DNA of 64,000 nt from Platycnemis pennipes (lineage: Eukaryota > Arthropoda > Insecta > Odonata > Platycnemididae): NCBI GenBank assembly GCA_933228895.1, contig OW121852.1:109947544-110011543 (forward strand). The letters are read 5' to 3'. Positions 1 to 9,776 of the stretch are shown in pieces. Under the pieces are notes generated by a model, which was given only the letters and a program-made list of their open reading frames with translations, was not told the DNA's origin and did no database searches. Position 1 is the stretch's first letter. Every line of letters begins with the position of its first letter. Made by a program: the position numbers and the translations under genes.

Positions 1-56
1 GTGTGCTTCCGGGTTTATAAATTCCTAAAACAGTAGATTAAAGGAATTTCCATCTA

Positions 57-71
57 GGAGACGGATTCTCC
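57..71. other. Small hairpin (copy 1)
   Basis: The arms ggaga (57-61) and tctcc (67-71) form a perfect 5-bp stem around the 5-base loop cggat. It appears in every copy; copy 34 changes the base just before it (ccatccagg instead of ccatctagg). No function is implied. Confidence 0.5.
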
Positions 72-159
72 GGCGAAATTTCCACAGTTCTAAGTGTGAG
101 GATCCACAACTTTTCATGGAAACGAATTTTCTGCCGTTCAAATTGGCGGTAGTTTCTGA

Positions 160-292
160 GGGAAAAAGGGTTTATGGGAATATTTTCGGTGACGGGAATC
201 GCATTTTGGGAAAATGAAAAAAGGCGATTTGCGGGAAAAGGAAGCGTCGGAGAGGAAAACGGATGAAATTTTTGGGGGAATCCAAGAGGGGG
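160..292 (+). other. Purine- and G-run-rich tract (copy 1)
   Basis: The plus strand is strongly G+A biased, with GGG or longer runs at 160-162, 168-170, 176-178, 194-196, 208-210, 233-235, 274-278 and 288-292. The first three runs are separated by 5-nt spacers and the fourth by 15 nt, so an intramolecular G-quadruplex with one long loop is possible but not strongly predicted. The same tract recurs in every copy. Confidence 0.5.
274..292 (+). other. Variable box between two G5 runs (copy 1 position)
   Basis: The majority form is gggggaatccaaaaggggg. This short box carries more distinct forms than any other interval of the unit: tccaagagg (copy 1), taatccattagg (2), gaattcaaaagg (5), taatccatatgg (10, 12), taatccataagg (11, 16, 17), tacccagaagg (21), tagttcaaaagg (22), tatccgaaagg (25, 33), gattccaaaagg (26), tatccaaaagg (4, 27, 30), gatccagaagg (34), tgtccaaaagg (38), aatccagaagg (39), aatcctaaaagg (43), aatacaaaagggcg (50) and aatccaaaatgg (53). 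Most of the remaining unit is invariant between the same copies. Confidence 0.8.
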
Positions 293-313
293 AATGTTGG
301 AAATCCGTCCCGC

Positions 314-366
314 GTCCATTGACATGTAGTCACTCCACTCACGAGGTACGGGGTTCGATACCCGGA
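314..366 (+). other. tRNA-like relic with B-box/T-arm (copy 1)
   Basis: Positions 352-362 read ggttcgatacc, one base off the Pol III B-box consensus GGTTCGANTCC. They sit in a T-arm-like hairpin: loop ttcgata, three G-C pairs, one mismatch, then a C-G pair. Just upstream, ctc-cactcac-gag can form a 3-bp anticodon-like stem with a 7-nt loop. A convincing A-box and an acceptor stem are missing, so this is not a functional tRNA gene. The pattern resembles the degenerate tRNA-related head of a SINE; that origin is inference. Variants are ggttcggtacc in copies 2, 3, 4 and 44, and ggtttgatacc in copy 39. Confidence 0.45.
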
Positions 367-455
367 GTTGTAATGCGTATCACATACTCCGAAGGATACT
401 TGTGCATTCCGAAAAATGCAGCAGTTAATCCTGATGCCTGATTCTTCGGGAACAG

Positions 456-461
456 TTTTTT
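456..461 (+). terminator. T6 run, possible Pol III-type terminator (copy 1)
   Basis: Six consecutive T residues follow the B-box-like motif by about 95 bp on the same strand. This would be a sufficient Pol III stop signal if the unit were transcribed from the tRNA-like segment. It shortens to T5 (gtttttcc) in copies 16, 22, 42 and 43. Function is inferred only from position; a T run in AT-rich DNA may be coincidental. Confidence 0.25.
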
Positions 462-492
462 CTTGAGGAGGGAAAGGAATTAGTTACTGATA

Positions 493-522
493 TCATCTTT
501 ACTATTATTATTTCTTGATTTT
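493..522. other. Central loop of the foldback unit (copy 1)
   Basis: This is an AT-rich stretch between the inner ends of the two arms. It begins just after the gatatc (EcoRV-type) palindrome at 488-493. It contains the only recurring 3-bp length polymorphism, ctattattcc in most copies against ctattattattt in copies 1, 2, 27 and 30. A small indel at the tip of a palindrome would fit slippage there, but that is inference. Confidence 0.6.
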
Positions 523-996
523 ATATCTGACTTACGTCCTTGCGTTTGGCTATTGGCTTCCAAACGCTTGCAAGGTATCCGGCATCAGTGTTGAGAGCTG
601 ATCGTTTTGGACGGCACAGAAATATTTCAATGCATGTGAGAAGCAATACAATCCTGTGGTTCAAACCCCTGTACCTCGAGACTTGAGTGAGAATATGTCA
701 ATGGACAATGGACTGCTCTCAAGGGTTCTCTTTTATGCATCTCCTTAAAAGTTTTTCCATTTTCGCCACCGAATCCTCATTTACCCGGAGAACGAAATTT
801 ATCCTACCCTTAAATGCGATTCCCGTCTCAAAGGAAAATCCCTACTGCAAAAGGCGAATGAACCTTACCTTCAAAAACTGTAGTGTAATCGAGGAAATTA
901 TAAAAAATGAACTACTACAATATTTTTACTGTATTTCTCATAACTCCCCAAAGAACAGAAATAACTAACACCATTATCCATTTGAGCATTAGGAAT
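523..996 (-). repeat. Right arm of intra-unit inverted duplication (reference copy 1)
   Basis: On the minus strand this reads as a diverged copy of 21-492, with the anchor pairs listed for the left arm. The homology explains why the minus-strand frame of the left arm and the plus-strand frames of the right arm share short peptides such as MSMD and NAIPV. That similarity is inherited from the DNA duplication and is not evidence of coding. The right arm lacks the purine/G-run bias of the left arm at 207-292, so the arms have diverged unevenly. Confidence 0.85.
659..669 (-). other. Degenerate B-box counterpart in right arm (copy 1)
   Basis: On the minus strand this reads gggtttgaacc, at the position homologous to the left-arm B-box: the flanking cgaggtac blocks at 342-349 and 671-678 are paired. 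It no longer forms a good T-arm, and no T run follows on that strand. Copies 36, 46, 48, 49 and 52 carry an extra base just beside it (ccccatgtacc instead of cccctgtacc). Confidence 0.35.
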
Positions 997-1222
997 CATT
1001 AGACTGAAAATTTTATCATATGCATGTAAAAAGTAATATCATTGTCTGTAGTTATCTTAATTTTCATTCGCAAATATTCTTCTCTACCTTATTCCTGGTT
1101 GAAATTGTCACTGCAAATTGCTTTATTTGAAATGAATATCAATGAAATCCCTACAAATTAGTTGCTCTATCTCTTCAAAAATTTCTCATCTTCAGCAACT
1201 ATGAAAGAAAAATATAAAAAAT
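997..1222. other. AT-rich spacer outside the palindrome (copy 1)
   Basis: This stretch of about 226 bp joins one foldback unit to the next and has no visible counterpart in either arm. It is pyrimidine-rich around aatattcttctctacc and ends in an A-rich run (aaatataaaaaat). The A run is 6 long in most copies and 7 at the ends of copies 2 and 43. No gene, promoter or structured RNA was recognised in it. Confidence 0.6.
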
Positions 1223-2445
1223 GTGTGCTTCCGGGTTTATAAATTCCTAAAACAGTAGATTAAAGGAATTTCCATCTAGGAGACGGATTCTCCGGCGAAA
1301 TTTCCACAGTTCTAAGTGTGAGGATCCACAACTTTTCATGGAAACGAATTTTCTGCCGTTCAAATTGGCGGTAGTTTCTGAGGGAAAAAGGGTTTATGGG
1401 AATATTTTCGGTGACGGGAATCGCATTTTGGGAAAATGAAAAAAGGCGATTTGCGGGAAAAGGAAGCGTCGGAGAGGAAAACGGATGAAATTTTTGGGGT
1501 AATCCATTAGGGGGAATGTTGGAAATCCGTCCCGCGTCCATTGACATGTAGTCACTCCACTCACGAGGTACGGGGTTCGGTACCCGGAGTTGTAATGCGT
1601 ATCACATACTCCGAAGGATACTTGTGCATTCCGAAAAATGCAGCAGTTAATCCTGATGCCTGATTCTTCGGGAACAGTTTTTTCTTGAGGAGGGAAAGGA
1701 ATTAGTTACTGATATCATCTTTACTATTATTATTTCTTGATTTTATATCTGACTTACGTCCTTGCGTTTGGCTATTGGCTTCCAAACGCTTGCAAGGTAT
1801 CCGGCATCAGTGTTGAGAGCTGATCGTTTTGGACGGCACAGAAATATTTCAATGCATGTGAGAAGCAATACAATCCTGTGGTTCAAACCCCTGTACCTCG
1901 AGACTTGAGTGAGAATATGTCAATGGACAATGGACTGCTCTCAAGGGTTCTCTTTTATGCATCTCCTTAAAAGTTTTTCCATTTTCGCCACCGAATCCTC
2001 ATTTACCCGGAGAACGAAATTTATCCTACCCTTAAATGCGATTCCCGTCTCAAAGGAAAATCCCTACTGCAAAAGGCGAATGAACCTTACCTTCAAAAAC
2101 TGTAGTGTAATCGAGGAAATTATAAAAAATGAACTACTACAATATTTTTACTGTATTTCTCATAACTCCCCAAAGAACAGAAATAACTAACACCATTATC
2201 CATTTGAGCATTAGGAATCATTAGACTGAAAATTTTATCATATGCATGGAAAAAGTAATATCATTATCTGTAGTTATCTTAATTTTCATTCGCAAATATT
2301 CTTCTCTACCTTATTCCTGGTTGAAATTGTCACTGCAAATTGCTTTATTTGAAATGAATATCAATGAAATCCCTACAAATTAGTCGCTCTATCTCTTCAA
2401 AAATTTCTCATCTTCAGTAACTATGAAAGAAAAATATAAAAAAAT
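1223..2445 (+). repeat. Satellite copy 2 (1,223 bp)
   Basis: Long central form plus a 7-A run at the end. Variable box taatccattagg, B-box variant ggttcggtacc, and a private cagtaac in the spacer. Confidence 0.95.
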
Positions 2446-3666
2446 GTGTGCTTCCGGGTTTATAAATTCCTAAAACAGTAGATTAAAGGAATTTCCATCT
2501 AGGAGACGGATTCTCCGGCGAAATTTCCACAGTTCTAAGTGTGAGGATCCACAACTTTTCATGGAAACGAATTTTCTGCCCTTTCAAATTGGCGGTAGTT
2601 TCTGAGGGAAAAAGGGTTTATGGGAATATTTTCGGTGACGGGAATCGCATTTTGGGAAAATGAAAAAAGGCGATTTGCGGGAAAAGGAAGCGTCGGAGAG
2701 GAAAACGGATGAAATTTTTGGGGGGAATCCAAAAGGGGGAATGTTGGAAATCCGTCCCGCGTCCATTGACATGTAGTCACTCCACTCACGAGGTACGGGG
2801 TTCGGTACCCGGAGTTGTAATGCGTATCACATACTCCGAAGGATACTTGTGCATTCCGAAAAATGCAGCAGTTAATCCTGATGCCTGATTCTTCGGGAAC
2901 AGTTTTTTCTTGAGGAGGGAAAGGAATTAGTTACTGATATCATCTTTACTATTATTCCTTGATTTTATATCTGACTTACGTCCTTGCGTTTGGCTATTGG
3001 CTTCCAAACGCTTGCAAGGTATCCGGCATCAGTGTTGAGAGCTGATCGTTTTGGACGGCACAGAAATATTTCAATGCATGTGAGAAGCAATACAATCCTG
3101 TGGTTCAAACCCCTGTACCTCGAGACTTGAGTGAGAATATGTCAATGGACAATGGACTGCTCTCAAGGGTTCTCTTTTATGCATCTCCTTAAAAGTTTTT
3201 CCATTTTCGCCACCGAATCCTCATTTACCCGGAGAACGAAATTTATCCTACCCTTAAATGCGATTCCCGTCTCAAAGGAAAATCCCTACTGCAAAAGGCG
3301 AATGAACCTTACCTTCAAAAACTGTAGTGTAATCGAGGAAATTATAAAAAATGAACTACTACAATATTTTTACTGTATTTCTCATAACTCCCCAAAGAAC
3401 AGAAATAACTAACACCATTATCCATTTCAGCATTAGGAATCATTAGACTGAAAATTTTATCATATGCATGGAAAAAGTAATATCATTATCTGTAGTTAAT
3501 TTAATTTTCATTCGCAAATATTCTTCTCTACCTTATTCCTAGTTGAAATTGTCACTGCAAATTGCTTTATTTGAAATGAATATCAATGAAATCCCTACAA
3601 ATTAGTCGCTCTATCTCTTCAAAAATTTCTCATCTTCAGCAACTATGAAAGAAAAATATAAAAAAT
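2446..3666 (+). repeat. Satellite copy 3 (1,221 bp)
   Basis: Carries tgccctttcaa (1 bp longer than tgccgttcaa), a G6 in the variable box, ggttcggtacc, ccatttcagc and gttaattta. The first indel breaks the long minus-strand frame seen in other copies. A private base change gives ttcctagttg. Confidence 0.95.
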
Positions 3667-4887
3667 GTGTGCTTCCGGGTTTATAAATTCCTAAAACAGT
3701 AGATTAAAGGAATTTCCATCTAGGAGACGGATTCTCCGGCGAAATTTCCACAGTTCTAAGTGTGAGGATCCACAACTTTTCATGGAAACGAATTTTCTGC
3801 CCTTTCAAATTGGCGGTAGTTTCTGAGGGAAAAAGGGTTTATGGGAATATTTTCGGTGACGGGAATCGCATTTTGGGAAAATGAAAAAAGGCGATTTGCG
3901 GGAAAAGGAAGCGTCGGAGAGGAAAACGGATGAAATTTTTGGGGGGTATCCAAAAGGGGGAATGTTGGAAATCCGTCCCGCGTCCATTGACATGTAGTCA
4001 CTCCACTCACGAGGTACGGGGTTCGGTACCCGGAGTTGTAATGCGTATCACATACTCCGAAGGATACTTGTGCATTCCGAAAAATGCAGCAGTTAATCCT
4101 GATGCCTGATTCTTCGGGAACAGTTTTTTCTTGAGGAGGGAAAGGAATTAGTTACTGATATCATCTTTACTATTATTCCTTGATTTTATATCTGACTTAC
4201 GTCCTTGCGTTTGGCTATTGGCTTCCAAACGCTTGCAAGGTATCCGGCATCAGTGTTGAGAGCTGATCGTTTTGGACGGCACAGAAATATTTCAATGCAT
4301 GTGAGAAGCAATACAATCCTGTGGTTCAAACCCCTGTACCTCGAGACTTGAGTGAGAATATGTCAATGGACAATGGACTGCTCTCAAGGGTTCTCTTTTA
4401 TGCATCTCCTTAAAAGTTTTTCCATTTTCGCCACCGAATCCTCATTTACCCGGAGAACGAAATTTATCCTACCCTTAAATGCGATTCCCGTCTCAAAGGA
4501 AAATCCCTACTGCAAAAGGCGAATGAACCTTACCTTCAAAAACTGTAGTGTAATCGAGGAAATTATAAAAAATGAACTACTACAATATTTTTACTGTATT
4601 TCTCATAACTCCCCAAAGAACAGAAATAACTAACACCATTATCCATTTCAGCATTAGGAATCATTAGACTGAAAATTTTATCATATGCATGGAAAAAGTA
4701 ATATCATTATCTGTAGTTAATTTAATTTTCATTCGCAAATATTCTTCTCTACCTTATTCCTGGTTGAAATTGTATTTGCAAATTGCTTTATTTGAAATGA
4801 ATATCAATGAAATCCCTACAAATTAGTCGCTCTATCTCTTCAAAAATTTCTCATCTTCAGCAACTATGAAAGAAAAATATAAAAAAT
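3667..4887 (+). repeat. Satellite copy 4 (1,221 bp)
   Basis: Shares tgccctttcaa, ggttcggtacc, ccatttcagc and gttaattta with copy 3, so the two look like a recent tandem duplication. It differs by a tatcc variable box and a private ttgtatttgc in the spacer. Confidence 0.95.
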
Positions 4888-6120
4888 GTGTGCTTCCGGG
4901 TTTATAAATTCCTAAAACAGTAGATTAATGGAATTTCCATCTAGGAGACGGATTCTCCGGCGAAATTTCCACAGTTCTAAGTGTGAGGATTTACAACTTT
5001 TCATGGAAACGAATTTTCTGCCGTTCAAATTGGCGGTAGTTTCTGAGGGAAAAAGGGTTTATGGGAATATTTTCGGTGACGGGAATCGCATTTTGGGAAA
5101 ATGAAAAAAGGCGATTTGCGGGAAAAGGAAGCGTCGGAGAGGAAAACGGATGAAATTTTTGGGGGAATTCAAAAGGGGGAATGTTGGAAATCCGTCCCGC
5201 GTCCATTGACATGTAGTCACTCCACTCACGAGGTACGGGGTTCGATACCCGGGGTTCGATACCCGGAGTTGTAATGCGTATCACATACTCCGAAGGATAC
5301 TGGTGCATTCCGAAAAATGCAGCAGTTAATCCTGATGCCTGATTCTTCGGGAACAGTTTTTTCTTGAGGAGGGAAAGGAATTAGTTACTGATATCATCTT
5401 TACTATTATTCCTTGATTTTATATCTGACTTACGTCCTTGCGTTTGGCTATTGGCTTCCAAACGCTTGCAAGGTATCCGGCATCAGTGTTGAGAGCTGAT
5501 CGTTTTGGACGGCACAGAAATATTTCAATGCATGTGAGAAGCAATACAATCCTGTGGTTCAAACCCCTGTACCTCGAGACTTGAGTGAGAATATGTCAAC
5601 GGACAATGGACTGCTCTCAAGGGTTCTCTTTTATGCATCTCCTTAAAAGTTTTTCCATTTTCGCCACCGAATCCTCATTTACCCGGAGAACGAAATTTAT
5701 CCTACCCTTAAATGCGATTCCCGTCTCAAAGGAAAATCCCTACTGCAAAAGGCGAATGAACCTTACCTTCAAAAACTGTAGTGTAATCGAGGAAATTATA
5801 AAAAATGAACTACTACAATATTTTTACTGTATTTCTCATAACTCCCCAAAGAACAGAAATAACTAACACCATTATCCATTTGAGCATTAGGAATCATTAG
5901 ACTGAAAATTGTATCATATGCATGGAAAAAGTAATATCATTGTCTGTAGTTATCTTAATTTTCATTCGCAAATATTCTTCTCTACCTTATTCCTGGTTGA
6001 AATTGTCACTGCAAATTGCTTTATTTGAAATGAATATCAATGAAATCCCTACAAATTAGTCGCTCTATCTCTTCAAAAATTTCTCATCTTCAGCAACTAT
6101 GAAAGAAAAATATAAAAAAT
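4888..6120 (+). repeat. Satellite copy 5 (1,233 bp, longest)
   Basis: Longer than the modal unit by one 14-bp tandem duplication at the B-box. It also has gattaatgg, gatttacaac (which destroys the ggatcc present in other copies), gaattcaaaagg, actggtgc and the spacer variants aaattgtatc and cattgtctg. Confidence 0.95.
5239..5266 (+). repeat. 14-bp tandem duplication of the B-box in copy 5
   Basis: ggttcgatacccgg occurs twice in direct contact here and once in other copies. It accounts exactly for the 1,233-bp length against 1,219. The shift also fuses two reading frames into a 105-codon minus-strand open frame (4991-5308), which is an artefact of the insertion. Confidence 0.95.
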
Positions 6121-7339
6121 GTGTGCTTCCGGGTTTATAAATTCCTAAAACAGTAGATTAAAGGAATTTCCATCTAGGAGACGGATTCTCCGGCGAAATT
6201 TCCACAGTTCTAAGTGTGAGGATCCACAACTTTTCATGGAAACGAATTTTCTGCCGTTCAAATTGGCGGTAGTTTCTGAGGGAAAAAGGGTTTATGGGAA
6301 TATTTTCGGTGACGGGAATCGCATTTTGGGAAAATGAAAAAAGGCGATTTGCGGGAAAAGGAAGCGTCGGAGAGGAAAACGGATGAAATTTTTGGGGGAA
6401 TCCAAAAGGGGGAATGTTGGAAATCCGTCCCGCGTCCATTGACATGTAGTCACTCCACTCACGAGGTACGGGGTTCGATACCCTGAGTTGTAATGCGTAT
6501 CACATACTCCGAAGGATACTTGTGCATTCCGAAAAATGCAGCAGTTAATCCTGATGCCTGATTCTTCGGGAACAGTTTTTTCTTGAGGAGGGAAAGGAAT
6601 TAGTTACTGATATCATCTTTACTATTATTCCTTGATTTTATATCTGACTTACGTCCTTGCGTTTGGCTATTGGCTTCCAAACGCTTGCAAGGTATCCGGC
6701 ATCAGTGTTGAGAGCTGATCGTTTTGGACGGCACAGAAATATTTCAATGCATGTGAGAAGCAATACAATCCTGTGGTTCAAACCCCTGTACCTCGAGACT
6801 TGAGTGAGAATATGTCAATGGACAATGGACTGCTCTCAAGGGTTCTCTTTTATGCATCTCCTTAAAAGTTTTTCCATTTTCGCCACCGAATCCTCATTTA
6901 CCCGGAGAACGAAATTTATCCTACCCTTAAATGCGATTCCCGTCTCAAAGGAAAATCCCTACTGCAAAAGGCGAATGAACCTTACCTTCAAAAACTGTAG
7001 TGTAATCGAGGAAATTATAAAAAATGAACTACTACAATATTTTTACTGTATTTCTCATAACTCCCCAAAGAACAGAAATAACTAACACCATTATCCATTT
7101 GAGCATTAGGAATCATTAGACTGAAAATTTTATCATATGCATGGAAAAAGTAATATCATTATCTGTAGTTATCTTAATTTTCATTCGCAAATATTCTTCT
7201 CTACCTTATTCCTGGTTGAAATTGTCACTGCAAATTGCTTTATTTGAAATGAATATCAATGAAATCCCTACAAATTAGTCGCTCTATCTCTTCAAAAATT
7301 TCTCATCTTCAGCAACTATGAAAGAAAAATATAAAAAAT
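6121..7339 (+). repeat. Satellite copy 6 (1,219 bp)
   Basis: Modal length and majority variable box. Its B-box flank is ataccctgag, shared with copies 24 and 39; the change interrupts one plus-strand frame. Confidence 0.95.
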
Positions 7340-8557
7340 GTGTGCTTCCGGGTTTATAAATTCCTAAAACAGTAGATTAAAGGAATTTCCATCTAGGAGA
7401 CGGATTCTCCGGCGAAATTTCCACAGTTCTAAGTGTGAGGATCCACAACTTTTCATGGAAACGAATTTTCTGCCGTTCAAATTGGCGGTAGTTTCTGAGG
7501 GAAAAAGGGTTTATGGGAATATTTTCGGTGACGGGAATCGCATTTTGGGAAAATGAAAAAAGGCGATTTGCGGGAAAAGGAAGCGTCGGAGAGGAAAACG
7601 GATGAAATTTTTGGGGGAATCCAAAAGGGGGAATGTTGGAAATCCGTCCCGCGTCCATTGACATGTAGTCACTCCACTCACGAGGTACGGGGTTCGATAC
7701 CCGGAGTTGTAATGCGTATCACATACTCCGAAGGATACTTGTGCATTCCGAAAAATGCAGCAGTTAATCCTGATGCCTGATTCTTCGGGAACAGTTTTTT
7801 CTTGAGGAGGGAAAGGAATTAGTTACTGATATCATCTTTACTATTATTCCTTGATTTTATATCTGACTTACGTCCTTGCGTTTGGCTATTGGCTTCCAAA
7901 CGCTTGCAAGGTATCCGGCATCAGTGTTGAGAGCTGATCGTTTTGGACGGCACAGAAATATTTCAATGCATGTGAGAAGCAATACAATCCTGTGGTTCAA
8001 ACCCCTGTACCTCGAGACTTGAGTGAGAATATGTCAACGGACAATGGACTGCTCTCAAGGGTTCTCTTTTATGCATCTCCTTAAAAGTTTTTCCATTTTC
8101 GCCACCGAATCCTCATTTACCCGGAGAACGAAATTTATCCTACCCTTAAATGCGATTCCCGTCTCAAAGGAAAATCCCTACTGCAAAAGCGAATGAACCT
8201 TACCTTCAAAAACTGTAGTGTAATCGAGGAAATTATAAAAAATGAACTACTACAATATTTTTACTGTATTTCTCATAACTCCCCAAAGAACAGAAATAAC
8301 TAACACCATTATCCATTTGAGCATTAGGAATCATTAGACTGAAAATTTTATCATATGCATGGAAAAAGTAATATCATTATCTGTAGTTATCTTAATTTTC
8401 ATTCGCAAATATTCTTCTCTACCTTATTCCTGGTTGAAATTGTCACTGCAAATTGCTTTATTTGAAATGAATATCAATGAAATCCCTACAAATTAGTCGC
8501 TCTATCTCTTCAAAAATTTCTCATCTTCAGCAACTATGAAAGAAAAATATAAAAAAT
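7340..8557 (+). repeat. Satellite copy 7 (1,218 bp)
   Basis: One G is missing in the right arm near 8189 (gcaaaagcgaatg for gcaaaaggcgaatg). This frameshifts the plus-strand frame that is open in the neighbouring copies. Otherwise it is of the majority type. Confidence 0.95.
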
Positions 8558-9776
8558 GTGTGCTTCCGGGTTTATAAATTCCTAAAACAGTAGATTAAAG
8601 GAATTTCCATCTAGGAGACGGATTCTCCGGCGAAATTTCCACAGTTCTAAGTGTGAGGATCCACAACTTTTCATGGAAACGAATTTTCTGCCGTTCAAAT
8701 TGGCGGTAGTTTCTGAGGGAAAAAGGGTTTATGGGAATATTTTCGGTGACGGGAATCGCATTTTGGGAAAATGAAAAAAGGCGATTTGCGGGAAAAGGAA
8801 GCGTCGGAGAGGAAAACGGATGAAATTTTTGGGGGAATCCAAAAGGGGGAATGTTGGAAATCCGTCCCGCGTCCATTGACATGTAGTCACTCCACTCACG
8901 AGGTACGGGGTTCGATACCCGGAGTTGTAATGCGTATCACATACTCCGAAGGATACTTGTGCATTCCGAAAAATGCAGCAGTTAATCCTGATGCCTGATT
9001 CTTCGGGAACAGTTTTTTCTTGAGGAGGGAAAGGAATTAGTTACTGATATCATCTTTACTATTATTCCTTGATTTTATATCTGACTTACGTCCTTGCGTT
9101 TGGCTATTGGCTTCCAAACGCTTGCAAGGTATCCGGCATCAGTGTTGAGAGCTGATCGTTTTGGACGGCACAGAAATATTTCAATGCATGTGAGAAGCAA
9201 TACAATCCTGTGGTTCAAACCCCTGTACCTCGAGACTTGAGTGAGAATATGTCAACGGACAATGGACTGCTCTCAAGGGTTCTCTTTTATGCATCTCCTT
9301 AAAAGTTTTTCCATTTTCGCCACCGAATCCTCATTTACCCGGAGAACGAAATTTATCCTACCCTTAAATGCGATTCCCGTCTCAAAGGAAAATCCCTACT
9401 GCAAAAGGCGAATGAACCTTACCTTCAAAAACTGTAGTGTAATCGAGGAAATTATAAAAAATGAACTACTACAATATTTTTACTGTATTTCTCATAACTC
9501 CCCAAAGAACAGAAATAACTAACACCATTATCCATTTGAGCATTAGGAATCATTAGACTGAAAATTTTATCATATGCATGGAAAAAGTAATATCATTATC
9601 TGTAGTTATCTTAATTTTCATTCGCAAATATTCTTCTCTACCTTATTCCTGGTTGAAATTGTCACTGCAAATTGCTTTATTTGAAATGAATATCAATGAA
9701 ATCCCTACAAATTAGTCGCTCTATCTCTTCAAAAATTTCTCATCTTCAGCAACTATGAAAGAAAAATATAAAAAAT
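8558..9776 (+). repeat. Satellite copy 8 (1,219 bp), close to consensus
   Basis: I found no private variant. It carries the majority base at nearly every variable site I compared, and is a convenient reference copy. It has the c form at the c/t site (gtcaacgg). Confidence 0.95.

Larger units (their letters stand above)
21..492 (+). repeat. Left arm of intra-unit inverted duplication (reference copy 1)
   Basis: This half matches the reverse complement of 523-996. Anchor pairs seen directly are 21-28/989-996, 191-206/812-827 (a 16-base exact match, gacgggaatcgcattt), 314-325/695-706 (12 exact), 342-349/671-678 (8 exact), 380-385/634-639, 431-438/581-588 and 488-492/523-527. Paired coordinates sum to 1015-1020, so the pairs are colinear about one centre near 508-510. 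Between 314 and 455 the match is roughly two thirds by eye; outside that it is weaker. Every copy in the array has the same arrangement. Confidence 0.85.
1..1222 (+). repeat. Satellite copy 1 (1,222 bp)
   Basis: Long central form (ctattattattt). Variable box aatccaagagg. It alone has catgtaaaaag for catggaaaaag and gttgctc for gtcgctc in the spacer. Confidence 0.95.

Noticed and set aside
13..25. TATA-like gtttataaattcc near the start of each unit
   Set aside because: AT-rich satellite DNA yields such strings by chance, and nothing downstream supports a Pol II transcript.
184..196. Possible CENP-B box around tttcggtgacggg
   Set aside because: The CENP-B consensus needs TTCG, four bases, A, two bases, then CGGG. 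Here the TTCG to CGGG spacing is three bases too short, and no better match was found on either strand.
38..325. Recurring 95-codon minus-strand open frame (MSMDAGRISN...), present in most copies
   Set aside because: It persists because the DNA is nearly identical. Copies 3, 4, 43 and 44 truncate or frameshift it, the variable box changes residues freely, it overlaps another frame in antisense, and no protein family is recognisable.
314..366. Functional tRNA gene
   Set aside because: No acceptor stem, no clear A-box, a mismatch in the T-stem and too short a variable region; kept only as a tRNA-like relic.
214..441. Recurring 75-codon plus-strand open frame (MKKGDLREKE...)
   Set aside because: Its second half is a translation of the tRNA-like segment (HEVRGSIPG is the peptide expected from a B-box read in this frame). 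It is stopped or broken in copies 6, 24, 28, 31 and 39, and its first half is antisense to the 95-codon frame.
687..968. Recurring 93-codon plus-strand open frame (MRICQWTMDC...)
   Set aside because: Lies wholly in the right arm of the palindrome. It is frameshifted in copy 7 and shortened in copy 51 without any sign of selection. Shared peptides with the 95-codon frame come from the inverted duplication.
4991..5308. 105-codon minus-strand frame in copy 5
   Set aside because: Longest open frame in the window, but it exists only because the 14-bp B-box duplication joins two frames.
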